From the NCBI GenBank assembly GCA_014706385.1, contig JACGZH010000004.1, positions 1,302,001 to 1,366,000 of the forward strand: 64,000 bases of DNA, in the 5' to 3' direction. A program made the translations under genes and the position numbers. The stretch is from Phaffia rhodozyma. Its lineage: Eukaryota; Basidiomycota; Tremellomycetes; Cystofilobasidiales; Mrakiaceae. Shown piece by piece: positions 1 to 12,721 of the stretch (its first letter is position 1; each line of letters starts with the position of its first letter). Under the pieces are notes generated by a model that saw nothing but the letters and a program-made list of their open reading frames with translations, was not told the DNA's origin and searched no databases.

Positions 1-757
1 ATTTCATTCCATATTTATCAACCATTCAGTCCCGATAAGACTAAGAGAATTTTGAAGATTAAGACGATAAAAAGATAAAGAGCTTCAAAGGAGAAAAGAA
101 TAAAGATCAGAAGACGAAAGAAGGGAAGGTGGTATTAATATAAAGAAAGGAAGAGCAAAAAGGAGAATGTGGGAAAAGGAGAGTAGGGAGAACTACATAT
201 AGTAACATGCCCTGCTTCACATGAGAAACCCAAGGTTAACCAGCCGTTTCTATGAGGGAAAGAGAAAAGAAAGAATACAGCTACATCTTGAGACAGACAG
301 ATAAACAGAGTAGAGAGAGCAGAAGACAAACATAGGATGTAGAAGGATGAAAGAGACAGAGAGAACGAAGGTGAAAGGTCGCGACGACAGGGACCAGAGA
401 ATATGTTCGTGTAGGAACAAAGTAATTTTGAGAGAAGAAGATAGAGCTACAAGATACGATCATATGATGACCAGAGGAGAGTCAAAAACGAAATGTGGAA
501 TCAAAAGGAAGAGAACAACTATATCGATGCAGAACACACGACAAAGGAGGCTATGGCGTGGTGAAAGAAACGCAGAAGATAGTAATAATATAGTGAAGAA
601 ACTCTCGAGGATCAGGTCTATGAAGTCGTATATGGCATTGGTGAACACCAAAAACAGACGATGCTCTGAATTGATGTGGCAGGATGATGCTGTACAATAT
701 TTAGATCACGATATCAAAGACGGGTCGTTCTCGGAAGTAGAAGACACAAATACCGGA
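1..757. other. 3' flank of bZIP gene, no gene seen
   Basis: This stretch lies downstream of the stop of the minus-strand bZIP gene. It is very purine-rich on the plus strand. A 164-codon ATG reading frame runs at 347-841 on the plus strand, but its composition (runs of Arg, Lys and Glu, no domain) is what a purine-rich untranslated region gives by chance, and it overlaps the last exons of the bZIP gene. I see no tRNA, repeat or convincing coding exon. Confidence 0.4.
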
Positions 758-2618
758 TCAATCCCTTCGACCTCCGTCACCTCCACCCTAAGCATCGGAC
801 AACATAGATTGGACAAAAAATTAGCCTTTGACCTCAAATGATCTGTGTAAAGCCAAAGATAGGAATGACTCACAGCACCCCAAATGAATCCTCTGGCCTC
901 CATCGACGGACTAGGTGTATTTCTCACATCGCTAATTCTTCCCTCAACTCCGATTCCGATTCCCATGTGGTGATGATGTCCAGCTCCAGCAAATGGGCTC
1001 ATCATCCCACCTCCCGAGAGACCAAACGGAGAAAGTGGTGGTGGTCGGGACATGGTGAATCTTGGTGAGGTGGCGAAAGTTGAGAAGTTGAATGAAGGCG
1101 TTAGGAGTGCCAGATTTGTTGATGAATTCGGAGTAAAGAACGGGAGCGAGGGGAGTGATAAATGAGGTGACTGTATGCATGATGGAATGTCAGATGTTAC
1201 ATGATGGAACCTTTGTTGACAAGGAATAGAAAACTTACAATATTTGTACTGCTCCCGCCTCCGTCACTTTTTGATTCTTCACCCGATCCATCAAAAGTGG
1301 TTTCTCTTTGGAGCCCACTAGGCTGTCTTCTGATCTGAATTGGTCGAGTCTTCTTCCCGCCTTTCGACATATTTATGGTCGACATCGTCGGTAAACGGGG
1401 TGAGGACGAGGCAGGTTCGATCGAAGATTCTGTAGAGATTGCTGGTCGTTTAAGATTCTGATTGAAAGCTGTGGATCCCTCGGTTGGCAACGCCTCCGGA
1501 CGGGAAGAACCAGAGCCGGTGAACTTCAAAGGTGAAGTTGGTGCCGGACTAGTTTTGAGCCGCTTTGAAAGTTGTTCAGTATTGGGTGATGTCGGTCGAG
1601 TGTTATCGAGGGCTGATTGATTAGATGCATCGGGGTCGGTTGAATTTTGAAGGCTTATGTATAATGGTGGAGGAGACGCTGTAGATCCAGGAAAGTTCTC
1701 CCTAGCAAACGATCCGTTCCCACCGCCGACCGTATGCTGTTTTCGATCCTCGTTGTCCAGCCGTTCATCAGAGTCGCGTTCTTCTCTGTCTTCGTCGTCT
1801 TTGTTTTCTTGATCACCAGATCCATTGTCCTCCTTGGCAGACCTGGCTTCTTTCTCGTCCATCATGACGGCCAATAAGCGGAGTCCACCCTCATTTTGCA
1901 TCGGAGCGGCAGCTGAGTCTTGAAATGCACCCTCCGACGCTGGCCCGTCTCCAAAGTAACCCCCCGTGTCTGTTCTAGGAGGAAATGCAGGCGGTTTCAG
2001 ATGACTGGATGAAGGATTTGAAGCAGCTGAGTGACCCGGTTGAGTGACAGTCGTTGAGCCTAGATTCTGCGACGATTGATCGAGAAAAGACGGGGGTGGA
2101 AAATTCGACGGAAGCTGATGAGCGGCGTATATGTTTGGCTGGAAGTACCCATCGGTATAAGGCTGGTAGGGCATGGAAGGGTGCTGAGACGGAGGAGGGT
2201 AGAATCCCGGTGGATACACAGATGATGTAGACGAGGTGGATGAAGAGGGATGGATAGCAGGGTTTGCGACCAAGGTTGATGTGGCCAACCCAGCTCGAGC
2301 GGCTATGGAGTTCAACTCGTCCAACGTTTCTCTTAGCTTGTCGATCTCGCCCCTCAATCCAGTGTTCACCTCTTCGAGTTCAGATACTTTTGTCTCGAGC
2401 ACCTCGAGTTTTTCCTTCTTTCTCGATCGGAAGGCCGAAGCTGCCAACCTGTTTCGCTCTCGCCGTCGGGCTTTTGGGTCGACCGTGCCTCTGTTGAAAG
2501 AGGAATCTTGATTATCAAATGACTTGGCGGATGATTTGTTGTGTTTTGCGGGAGAAGAATCTGGACTAGATGAACCGGATGTGTTGTTGGCCCGGCTAGT
2601 ATTAGATTTAGGTGGCAT
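758..2618 (-). CDS. bZIP transcription factor
   Basis: A sequence-specific DNA-binding regulator expected in the nucleus. The ATG at 2618 opens a Ser-rich stretch. A basic region follows at residues 47-70 with the core NRLAASAFR (the bZIP pattern N-x2-A-A-x2-F-R), then a leucine zipper with heptad leucines at 74, 81, 88, 95 and 102. The rest is Ser/Pro/Asn-rich and probably disordered, with an acidic Glu/Asp/Lys stretch around residues 250-290. My model has three exons, 1239-2618, 874-1170 and 758-787, all joined in phase 0 (568 residues). The first donor is GTAAGT and the second GTGAGT. If the second intron is not removed, the frame runs on to a stop at 706, so the extreme C-terminus is uncertain. 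The basic region does not clearly place it in the Gcn4, Atf1 or Hac1 group, so I give no symbol. Confidence 0.85.
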
Positions 2619-3386
2619 TGCGGCTGTTGTTTGGAGTTCGGATAAGATACGTTGTCCGTCTTGTTGGGTTGGGCAGAGCTTAAAGTGATATTATAGCGTT
2701 TTTCTCTGTTCTTTTTTCCGACAATGAGGAGAGGGAGAAAAAAACGCGTGCAGAGAAGAGTTAATGTTTCAGGAGGATATGTCATCAGCAGAGAAATCAG
2801 TTGAAGAAGGGAGAAGGAGGACCATGAAGACAACAGCAAAGCGGGAATCAGCATAAAACACATCTCTCATATGATTGCATCATCGATTGATCGCGACGGA
2901 ACGAGAGTATAGTTTCCACGGACAGGGCGAACGGGACGTACCAGATGATGTAAAAAAAGCAAGCTTGATCGGTTTTGCAGGTCATCCGAGATCGTTTATG
3001 TCTTGCTTTTGGATGATCAAGATCAGGACAGGGAAGAACTAGGAAAAGCTATTCTTCGAGAAGGTCAAGAGTCAATAGGATCAAGGGGATTTTCGGCTGG
3101 ATGGGTCGAATGAGGTGACAGAGTGAAGGGACAGCGAAGAGAGACTACGAAGGTGAAAAGGTACGTCATCTTGCTGTAATAATTGTAACCGTGTGACTTT
3201 GTAACCAGATCGGCAGATGATCCAACAGCATCACCACAAACGCATTCTGCTAGCGATCAATAAGACATCAGACATCTAGATCTAACGAGGCTGTACAAAT
3301 TATATAGTGATATCAGTAATATAAGAAAGGTAGTTATAAAAACGAGGAAGAAAAGAAAACTCGAAACATCAAGATGATCAAAATGC
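2619..3386. promoter_or_regulatory. Upstream region of bZIP gene
   Basis: This region lies between the bZIP start codon and the stop codon of the next minus-strand gene, so it holds the bZIP promoter and 5' leader plus the carrier's 3' UTR. An ATG at 2863 on the minus strand opens a 165-codon frame that overlaps the bZIP start in another frame; it would act as an inhibitory upstream frame if transcription starts above it. I recognise no TATA box or defined operator. Confidence 0.35.
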
Positions 3387-5431
3387 TCAGAGAGGCCCAG
3401 AAATGGCAGCCGCTTCTCCTTTGGCGATAACCTTCTGCTCCAACTCCGCTGGCACGCCGTCTTCTGCTTTATAGCCTCCAGAGAGACTAACGCCGATTTC
3501 TTTGATTGAGAACCAAGCTGGTATCGTTGAGAGTCCCCACACGGCGACATCGATACCAAGCGGGACGCTGTGGGGTAAAGTCTTTCGAGCGGTGATGCCG
3601 TATCCGACGGCCGAACCGGCCGATTCGAGTGCTCGAAGAATGGAAGACAGTCGACCAATGTCAGATTGATCGGCGGATGAAATGGCACCGATATAGAAAT
3701 AGAGCACGTTCTGTGTCACACTGAACAAAACATCGATAATATCCAAGAGGAAAAGGCCAAAGTTTAGATTGATACTTGGGATGACATATGTAAAGTAGAG
3801 TTACATACCTCGTGTTGAGAGCATAGAGAAGATAGAGGCAGTACGCTCTGGCAAAATCGGGGCTTCCGAAGTCAAGAGAAGGAGCTTTGGCTCTCTTACT
3901 GAACTGAATCTGAATGACTAGTCCCCAAACCCAGGAGGCAAGCATCATGGCTGTGACGATGAGGAAAGAGACCCTCGCCCGAGTGGCAAGGGTAAACCTC
4001 TATTAACGAGAGGCAAGAGCAAGGAGTGAGTGAATGAGAAACATCTCGACTTTGCGCTTGAGACAAAAAGAGAGCGAAACGTACCCTAGAGTCAAGGAAA
4101 ATACCGAGCATAAAGTTGACAGAGACACCGAGAATTGCGCTGAGGAGTGAGGCAAGAGCTCTGAAGTGGAAAATAATAACAAAACAGTGCTTAGTTCCCT
4201 GGATGTCGAGAAGACCACGCAATAAATCAGACTTACCTGGTTCGGACAGTGAAGTAGAGAGACAGGAAAGTGGACTGGTAAGGACCCATGAGGGACGAGT
4301 AGAATGCAAAGGCAGATCTGTATGTTTTGCACACAATCAGTATATATCGTCCTAACACGGCCATGAATCGAAATCAGAAGCCAAAAGGTTCACTCACAGC
4401 AAAAGGACTTCCTTTCGAAGGAACGTCTTCCCCACCAGCCTCATTTCTTTTTTGAAGCCTTCCTTGTTCGTTCCAACGACGACGGGAGTACCATCCTCCC
4501 GTTGAACTTTGTGTGGCTCAGATAGAAGTAAAGCTACAAACGGCGAAAGGCACTCCAGCGCGATGAACACCAAGTATGTTTTGGAGGAGACCGAGCCGGC
4601 AACTTTAGTCCTGATGTTGAGTGCGGTGTTGATAATTCCTCCGAGAAGTTGACCTCCAGACTTGAAGGCCAACCAGACAGCCAAATAGATTCCTCGCTTT
4701 CGGGCCTCGGGGTAGCCAAGAATAATTGCTCCCTCAACAGACCAGAAGATTCCAGCGGAGATACCACAAGTTGTAGCTCCAAAAAGAACTAGCCAAACGG
4801 TTCCATGGATTTTATTGACATAGAGACCAGCGGCATCTGAAACCCAATCGAATCACACGGCACAGATGAATATAGATACCACGTGAGAAAATTAGAAGAA
4901 GAGCATGAACATACAGGGCGCGTAACCAATGCAGCCAATGGCCAAACTCCACTTGAGACCAATCTTGTTCGACAATGAAGCTGATTAGTGAATAGAGCGA
5001 TTGACATGGATCAGCGCGTGAGCCATTGGAGTAATTGAAACAAGAATCGCCACGACTCACTTCCCATAGAGCAGAAGAACACCATGAGACCGAACACCAA
5101 GGCATTGGCTGCATTCACAAGGTAGGGTGATTGCGCTCCTCCCGCACCAGTCGCGGACATAGCGTTCCATGTTCCTGGCGACAAGAAAGAACAAAGACCG
5201 ACGATGACTGCCTAGGATAGTTGTCAGCATGTCTGATGGTAACGACTAGAAGAACGAGGGCAAAAGATTGAAACTCACTTGGAAAATGGTCCCTCTGAAC
5301 CACCAAGTCTTGACCGGCGCGGCCCCTGCGCCCTCAACCAAGGATGCTTCGTTAGAAGTAGGACCAGACTCAAGTTGCTTTTTCTCATCCGCCAGCTCAT
5401 CCGACGATCGAGTAGGAGTTGGGCTAGACAT
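3387..5431 (-). CDS. UNC93-like MFS membrane protein
   Basis: A polytopic membrane protein of the fungal UNC93-like branch of the major facilitator superfamily; the substrate is unknown. Eight exons join in frame: 5279-5431, 5061-5211, 4915-4980, 4398-4836, 4237-4317, 4085-4160, 3809-3999 and 3387-3720, giving 496 residues, a usual size for the family. The N-terminus is hydrophilic (about 45 residues). The first helix is followed by an SPGTWNAMSATGAGG motif, the family's characteristic loop. Later come NKIGLKW between helices, the GYPEARKRG loop, and a YFTVRTRAL segment, also typical of UNC93 proteins. Further hydrophobic helices follow, with a short cytosolic tail ending after a small Ala/Gly-rich stretch. 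The ATG at 5431 is the only one in frame before the first helix. Family assignment is confident; transport function is inferred. Confidence 0.85.
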
Positions 5432-6168
5432 GGCTCAAGAAAGAAATAAACGGGAGTTTATTGAATTGTAAGAAAGAAACCATCCGGAAGAAACAGAGCT
5501 TCTGAATGTCATTTAAGCAATTTCACCATGGATTTTTTGGAAGACAGAAACGGTACATAAGATGATTAGCACGCCATATAAAAGTCTTTGAAGATCATTC
5601 GGATGATACCGATAATTTGTGTGCTGCCAATCGATGGCAAACGACGGCACCCATCCATATAGGCATACCGGCAAATCTATTGCGCTAGTTCGGGGGAGGT
5701 CCGTCAACATTCCAAAGATCTACGGCGGAGTGGATGAATACAAAGACAGTAACAAGAAGAAAACCTGAAAGGCGTGCGAAGGAGCGATATTACTTCTTAT
5801 TTTTCCTCCTTTCCCTCGCGGACGATAACCGGTTTGAGGGTTGACTCTTTTGGCCGATCCGAAATTCGGCGAATTTCTACTTCAAAATTTCAAATGCCAA
5901 GTCGCCGTTTGTTAGGGTTACATTTGAATAGCACGTGCATGACATGATTAGCATAGCTATTTCATCGTAAGTTGTTACACATGTTACAATACGATCGCGC
6001 TGGCGGTCTCGTTGGGATCTCTTCTTTCTTTCCTTGTTCGTTCTAGAGATACTTTCAAGCAACACCATCAAGTAGAAAGAATCTAAAGAATCGCCCCTGA
6101 TGTGAGTGTCTCATACGAACTTTTCAACTTCGGTTGAAGCATCGGATAAATTACTCACTTGAGGGCGC
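5432..6168. promoter_or_regulatory. Divergent promoter, carrier and P5A-ATPase
   Basis: About 740 bases between two start codons facing away from each other. It must contain both promoters. Short frames at 5513-5710 and 5877-6071 on the minus strand show no domain or splice logic, so I treat them as chance. No RNA gene or repeat is seen. Confidence 0.35.
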
Positions 6169-9100
6169 ATGTTTTCACGAACAGGGCGGAAGTAAAGTAG
6201 GTCTTTATCATTTGGTTTGTTTTGTCAATAGGTTAAACGGCCATCCACCAGACAATTGATTGTCTATCGCTCTTTTTCTATCTCTCTACCTATGTGTTGT
6301 AGTGTTCAATCGCCAGAGATAGAGGCTCTGAAGTTACACAACCCTCTTCCTTGGTACCTGCGCCTATATTCCGTTCCATTTTTATCTCTTTACCCTGTGT
6401 TGGCATACGCGTACTACGTCAAGGTCAGCTCTCAATTCTTTTTCAACGAAAGGTTTGGGCTGACTCCTTCCGATCCCAACATTAGTATGATTCCTGGCTT
6501 CAATCCGAAGAATGGACTTTCCTTGCTTGTCTCACTCTAGGAGCTGGACATGTTCTTAGTTTCTTGTTGACCCAATGGAGCATTGCCATGAAAGCTCGAC
6601 TTACCTGTGTCCCTGTAAGCCTAGATCGTCTTGATTTGTCTGGCAAACCATTGTCCTCTTTCGTCTTTGACCTGATCATTCATCGATCTTCTGCCTGATG
6701 TGTATCGGTGTGGCACTTAGTCAAGCGATCTTAGAACTGCCCGGCTTATTCAAGTTGTCCCAAAGAAACATCGCGGAAAGGGAGAAATTATACCGCTCCA
6801 TCACAAAATCACGTCGATGTCTTCCGAACCTGTCCATACATTCTCCTACTCGCGAGACACATACAACTACAACCCTGCCACCCAGACGTTTACTCCTTTG
6901 CCTTACCCGGCCGATGCAAACCCTCCACTGTCACTTTACAAAGACACCCAGGGTCTCACCGCCGCTCCTGGTCCGACGAATGACTCGGTACCCACAGCTC
7001 TCGAGAACTATGGAAAGAACTTGTGCGAGATTCCGATCCCTAAGTTCACCGAGCTCTTCGCCGAGCATGCCGTTGCCCCATTCTTTGTCTTCCAGATGTT
7101 CTGTGTCGCTCTGTGGTGCTTGGATGAATACTGGTACTACTCGATCTTCACTGGGTTCATGTTGATCGTTTTTGAGTGTACAGTAGTGTTCCAGGCAAGA
7201 TCACTCTCGTTTTCATGCACATTTTCGGCCGGCTCAACTGATAAGATCGCTTGTGCTCTTCGTTCCCACACAGCGAGTCCGAACTTTGACCGAGTTCCGA
7301 ACCATGAGCGTTCCTCCATACCCTGTTCAAGCCTTCCGAGACGGCGAGTGGAGTGAAGTCAACTCTGACCAGCTTGTTCCTGGAGACGTCATCAGCATCG
7401 GTCAGTCAAATCCTCCAGTCTTTGCTCTCATTTGATTGTCTAGCTCATGTTGCTTCTGATAACACAGTTCGAACCAAGCCCGATTCCGCGCTCCCCTGTG
7501 ATCTTCTTGTTCTCTCTGGAACGGCCATTGTTAATGAGGCCATGCTTTCCGGAGAGTCTACCCCTCTCCTCAAAGAGAGCATTGAGCTCCGAGAAGGATC
7601 GGATAGGCTAGACATGAACGGTTCAGATAGGAACAACGTTCTCTTCTCTGGAACCAAGGCTTTGCAAGTCCATGAGGGAGATGGAATCAATGGAAAGAAA
7701 GCTCCTGATGCAGGGTGCACAGCGGTTGTCCTTCGAACTGGGTTTGGTACCGCGCAAGGTCAGCTTGTCAGGACGATGCTCTTCTCCACGGAGGCTGTCA
7801 CCGCTGGAAACTTGGAGTCGTTCATCTTCATCGGATTCTTGTTGATCTTTGCCATTGCTGCTAGTGCCTACGTCTGGATTCATGGTGTGGAGAAGGGTAT
7901 GAAGAAGTCCAAGCTTCTTTTGGATTGTGTATTGATCATCACGTCGGTTGTTCCTCCTGAGCTGCCTATGGAGCTCTCTATGGCCGTCAATGCATCTCTT
8001 GCTGCTCTTTCCAAGTACGCCATCTTCTGTACCGAGCCTTTCCGAATTTCGTTTGCTGGTCGAGTGGATGTTTGCTGCTTCGACAAGACCGGTACCATAA
8101 CCGGAGAAGATCTCGTTGTTGAGGGTGTCGCTGGTCTTGACAAATCCGACCTCAAGAAATTGCTGCCCATCACTGAGACCGGCCGAGAGACGACTTTGAC
8201 CCTCGCTTCATCTCACGCACTCGTCCAGCTCGAGGATGGTACGATTGTCGGTGACCCCATGGAGAAGACCACTTTGGAAGCACTGGGATGGCAGGTCGGA
8301 AAAGGCAACACGATCACTCCTAAGCCTGACTATGAGACCGAGCACAAGGTTCAGATCTCGATCAAACGTCGATTCCAATTTTCATCTGCTCTCAAGCGGA
8401 TGTCTACTATCTCTGTCATTCCTGAAGCTAAAGGCGGAAAGAAGAATCTCGTGTCTGTCAAGGGTGCGCCAGAGACCCTCAAGACTATGTACGCTCAGCT
8501 CCCGGAGAACTATGATGAGACTTACAAGTGGTTCACCAGAAGGGGAAGCAGAGTGCTCGCTTTGGGTTGGAAGAACTTGGAGGGTGTCTCGACAGATCAG
8601 GTAGGTGTTATCATTGGTTTTATCTGTATACCATTAAGAGAACACTATATTCATGCGATGATTTTTATCCTTTCTGATAGATCAATCATATTCCTCGAGA
8701 GAAGATCGAGGGCGGCCTGACATTTGCCGGTTTCCTCGTATTCCACTGCCCATTGAAGCCTGACGCTGTCGAATCGCTCAAGATGTTGTCTGATTCTTCT
8801 CACCGAGTATGTCCTCGCTTTGCTATCAAGCTTCCAACGCATGTTGCTCACTCTCTGATTTTCCATTTGTCTGTCTAGTGCATCATGATCACTGGAGACA
8901 ATCCTTTGACTGCCGTTCATGTCGCTCGGGAGGTCGAAATTGTTGATCGAGATGTATTGATTTTGGATATCAAGGAGGGAGCTACCTCAGAGAAGGGTTC
9001 GTTTTGATTTTCTATCATCGTTGTCTTGGGAAAGAGCGTGTTCTCATCTTTTTCTTTTTCTTTCCTCTTTGATTCCTTTTCGTGTATCTTTCAGAACTCA

Positions 9101-11097
9101 TCTGGCGATCTGTAGACGAGTCAATCATGATCCCAGTCGATCCGTCCGCTCCCTTCGACAAGCAGCTCTTTGCTGATTATGACATCTGCATCACCGGAAT
9201 CGCGCTTAAGCAATATGAGCATCTTCCATCTTGGCACGATTTGATCCTCCACACCTGGGTCTACGCCCGAGTCTCTCCGGCCCAGAAAGAATTCATCTTG
9301 TCGACGTTCAAGAACATGGGATACACAACCTTGATGGCTGGAGATGGAACGAACGATGTTGGTGCGCTCAAACAGGCTCATATCGGAGTCGCCTTGTTGG
9401 ATGGTTCGGCAGAAGATTTGAAGAAGATTGCTGAGCACCAGAAGAATGAGCGGCTCAAGAAGGTTTACGAGCAGCAGTGTTCGCTCTCAGCTAGGTTCAA
9501 CCAGCCCCCGCCGCCGGTACCGGCTGCTATCAGAGATGTTTACCCAGAGCTCGTCAAGGCACAGCAACTAGCTCACGCAAACCAGCAAATCGCTAGGAAG
9601 AAGAACCCTATGGAAAAGGTTTGCCACTCTGCTGATTCAGACCTGCAAGTCACCTAAAGAATCAGAGCTGATTTGTCAATGACCTTTTACTTACTTTTGC
9701 GGCAATGGGTTGGTCAGTTCGATCTGGCCTCTATCACCAATAAGCTGGCCGATATGGATGATGAGAATGAGCCTCCGAAAATCAAACTAGGAGATGCATC
9801 TTGTGCTGCCCCGTTCACCTCCAAGCTCTCCAACGTTGCTGCTAGTATGTTGCCACTTGGTCTCTACTTTGGCTTTTGTCGATACTGTCCTCTTACATCT
9901 CTATTCGCCTTTTCTTCTAGTCACGCATATCATTCGACAGGGACGATGCACCTTGGTTGCTACCGTTCAGATGTACAAAATTCTTGCGTTGAACTGTCTG
10001 ATCACCGCCTACTCCTTGTCGGTTCAGTACCTAGACGGCATCAAGTTCGGTGACTACCAGGTCGGTGTTTCTTTCCTCGAGTGTGGCGAAGACGAACTTG
10101 ATACTGATCTGTCGACTTTTGATCATAACAGATGTCGATCACTGGAATGTTGATGAGCGTGTGTTTTATGTGTATCTCTCGAGCCAAGGTCTGTTTAGCT
10201 AAAATCAAATTTCATATGTTGAAACTTTTAATACTGACGATTGATGAGAGTAATTTTCACATCAATACAGCCCATTGACAAGCTTTCTCGAGAGCGGCCT
10301 TTGGGCAATATCTTGAACATCTATGTTTTACTTTCGATCCTCCTGCAATTCGCTATCCACATTGTTGCTCTGTTGTACATGACCAACCTGTCCAAGTCTC
10401 TCGAAGAGTAAGTTATTGCGGAGTTTCTTCACAGTATGTGCTGTAAAGATTAGCTGACTTCTGCATTGGTTTGAATTTGATGTTCATTAGTCGAGGACCT
10501 ATTGATCTTGACGCCAAGTACGAGCCTAGTCTGTTGAACACGGCGATCTACCTGCTTGGTCTTTCTCAACAAGTCTCCACATTCGCCATCAACTTCCAGG
10601 TGGGTATTCACTTAGCTTTGTTCAACGGCTTACAGAGTAACAGGTTCTGACTACATATCTACTCTTTGATTGCTTGTCATCAGGGTCGACCATTCCGAGA
10701 GGGTATTTCTGAGAACCGACCGTTGTTGTGGGGATTGATGGGTGCTGTCGGTGTCGCCTACTCTGGTTCGACCGACTTTTTCCCGGAGTTGAACAAGTGG
10801 CTTCAACTGGTGGACATGTCGCCCAAGGTTCGTCAAGGTGTTCTCATTTTTGGCGTTTGAAACAGAGTGCAAGTGACTGATAGTCTGAATTTGGATCATC
10901 TCTGACGCACATAGTTTAAATTCATCTTGACGACCGTTATGTTGGCCGACTTTGGAGGATGCTACGTGGTCGAGAAGGGTTGCAAGTACTTGTTCGCCGA
11001 TCTCGAGCCAAAGGAGCTCATCACTCGGGGTCGGGAACGACGAGAGAAGCGGAGGGCGGCAGAGGAGCTAGCGCTTGAAGCCAAGAAGGATCTGTAG
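6169..11097 (+). CDS. SPF1: P5A-type ATPase (Spf1/ATP13A1 family)
   Basis: An endoplasmic-reticulum P-type ATPase; characterised P5A pumps extract mis-inserted tail-anchored or mitochondrial transmembrane helices from the ER. About a dozen exons. The N-terminal part has [11 protein letters not shown] and [12 protein letters not shown], as in Spf1. The M2 region leads to [11 protein letters not shown], the A-domain has [16 protein letters not shown]4 carries PPELPME (P5A signature), the phosphorylation site is DKTGT (near 8083), and the hinge is [19 protein letters not shown] (near 9343). The tail is basic ([16 protein letters not shown]). I place the start at 6169: a 23-base exon (6169-6191) joins in frame to 6303-6423 and 6486-6614. 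The intron after FECTVVFQ (7195-7273) has a GC donor, CAG|GCAAGA. All catalytic motifs are intact. The first exon is the least certain part. Confidence 0.93.
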
Positions 11098-11376
11098 AGA
11101 GAGGAGGATTTTGTTTTTTTTTTAATTAAAAAGAACAGAGAGAAAGAGAGTTGTTTCTGATGTCTATACGTTGTTAAAGACGATTTGTATCCTCATTCCT
11201 CTGATGTGTTATACAGAGCATAGAGCTTGCTCTCTCCATCTTTGCCCCTACCTTATATGAGTTATTTGTCCCTTTTATTTTCAGAAACGGCATATCGTTC
11301 CTCAGGCTTTTGACACAGGCGCAACTTAACTTCACTAATATTTGTTAATCCGTGGAGAAAGAAACGGAGAAAACAC

Positions 11377-12721
11377 TCATGGATCTCCCTCCTGCACTGA
11401 GGGTGTGGGCGAAGGCGACCCTCTTGGGTTGAATGATCTCGACCAAATCTCATCCTTCGGGTCAACCCTTTCCGACAAGAGTCCGAGATTCCTCTTCCAA
11501 TTGTAGTCAATCTCGCTGTGGACCGTCTGTCGGATCTGTTTGCCTGTCGAACGGACATATCGATTGAATGTGATGGATTCGCAGTGAAGGAAGAGGCTAT
11601 CGGGCGGTAGGACAAAGAATGCTTTGCGATTGAAAATGGGATGGACGTTGTTGGTGTTGGAGAGGTCGTTAAATTGATAACGGCCATCACCAACCACGGG
11701 TGCAGAGAGGTAGTGGGAAGCGAATACACGGAGTTGATGCTTGTGGCCTGTGATAGGAAACATTCGGATCAAGGAAACGTTCAAGTCGACCTATGGATGT
11801 GGAAGTTGTGCGCGCGAAACATGAAAGATGTTACTACGGCCAATACTTGGAATGGAAGGAGGAAGCCAGAAGAGAAAAGAAACCTGGGAAATATTCACGA
11901 ACATTACCTCCCAACCACTCCCAGCGTGTCTCGACCTCTGCCGCATTCTCCTCACCAGATCTCGCTATTGATACCCGACCATTATCCGTTCGAAGCCATG
12001 ATTTATGATTTTTGGGAACGACAATTCTTTCGTCCGGATACATGTACCTGGACACAAGCGCAACATACGCTGTCGAAAGAGAGACAGAAACCAATCGAAA
12101 GACTATCATCAGGGTCCCTGGCCAATAGGAAGGAAAGAATCGAAACATTGCCGAGACATACATTTCTCTACTGTCTTTGCTTTGAATTGGTTGGCGAGGT
12201 CCTTGGCCTTGGCCTGATTCAAAGCCAGGATGAGTGGTCCTGTTGTTTGCTTGTCTAGTCGATGCACCGTTCGGATCTGGTGATCCTCGGAAAGGTCCAA
12301 TCTAGTTCGAAGATCCTCAAAGTGATCTTCCATGGTTGTCTCTTTATGCTACGTACGTTTCGTGCGGTACGACAGAAAGAAGGTTGTACACCCTATGGGT
12401 TAGAAAAACTCGATGACCTCACAAGTCGGCTTCTCGGCAAAAATTCAAGGAGAAATCAGGACCAACACCTCACCCACTGTTTTTCGGCCAGGGCTTCTTG
12501 GGCAGCCACATCCACACCAGCCTGTGCGACCAGACCAGCCGGCTTATCGACCACGCATAGGCCCTGTTGGTGATGTTCAGCAAAGTGGTGTCTCTGATCA
12601 GCCCTTGAAAGGTGTCGAATGTTGAACGTCACCGAAAAGCACATACCTTGTCGCTGAATAAGATCTTGAGTGGTTCCTTCGCTAAACTAGGCCATCTGAG
12701 TAAATTCCTTGTGATGGACAT
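11377..12721 (-). CDS. RluA-family pseudouridine synthase
   Basis: Converts uridine to pseudouridine in RNA; the target RNA cannot be read from sequence. The first exon (about 12647-12721) encodes MSITRNLLRWPSLAKEP, a basic amphipathic start compatible with mitochondrial import. The second exon begins at 12593 and carries VVDKPAGLVAQ, the RluA motif I. The catalytic motif HRLDKQTTG lies near 12258-12284, with the active-site Asp. A later exon has YVALVSRYMYPDE, and the exon ending at 11377 has PITGHKHQLRVFASHYLSAPVVGD, the conserved RluA C-terminal motif. A 40-residue insertion (around 11900-12020) separates two conserved blocks. It ends convergently with the P5A-ATPase (279 bases between stops). 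It is most like the bacterial RluC/RPUSD group; a Pus5-like mitochondrial role is possible but unproven. Confidence 0.85.

Noticed and set aside
706..757. Continuation of the bZIP frame to a stop at 706
   Set aside because: It requires retention of an intron with a perfect GTGAGT donor, and the extra residues (Trp, Tyr, Cys) are unlike the rest of the protein. Kept only as an alternative.
347..841. 164-codon plus-strand reading frame with ATG
   Set aside because: Purine-rich composition, no domain, and it overlaps the last exons of the minus-strand bZIP gene; probably chance in a UTR.
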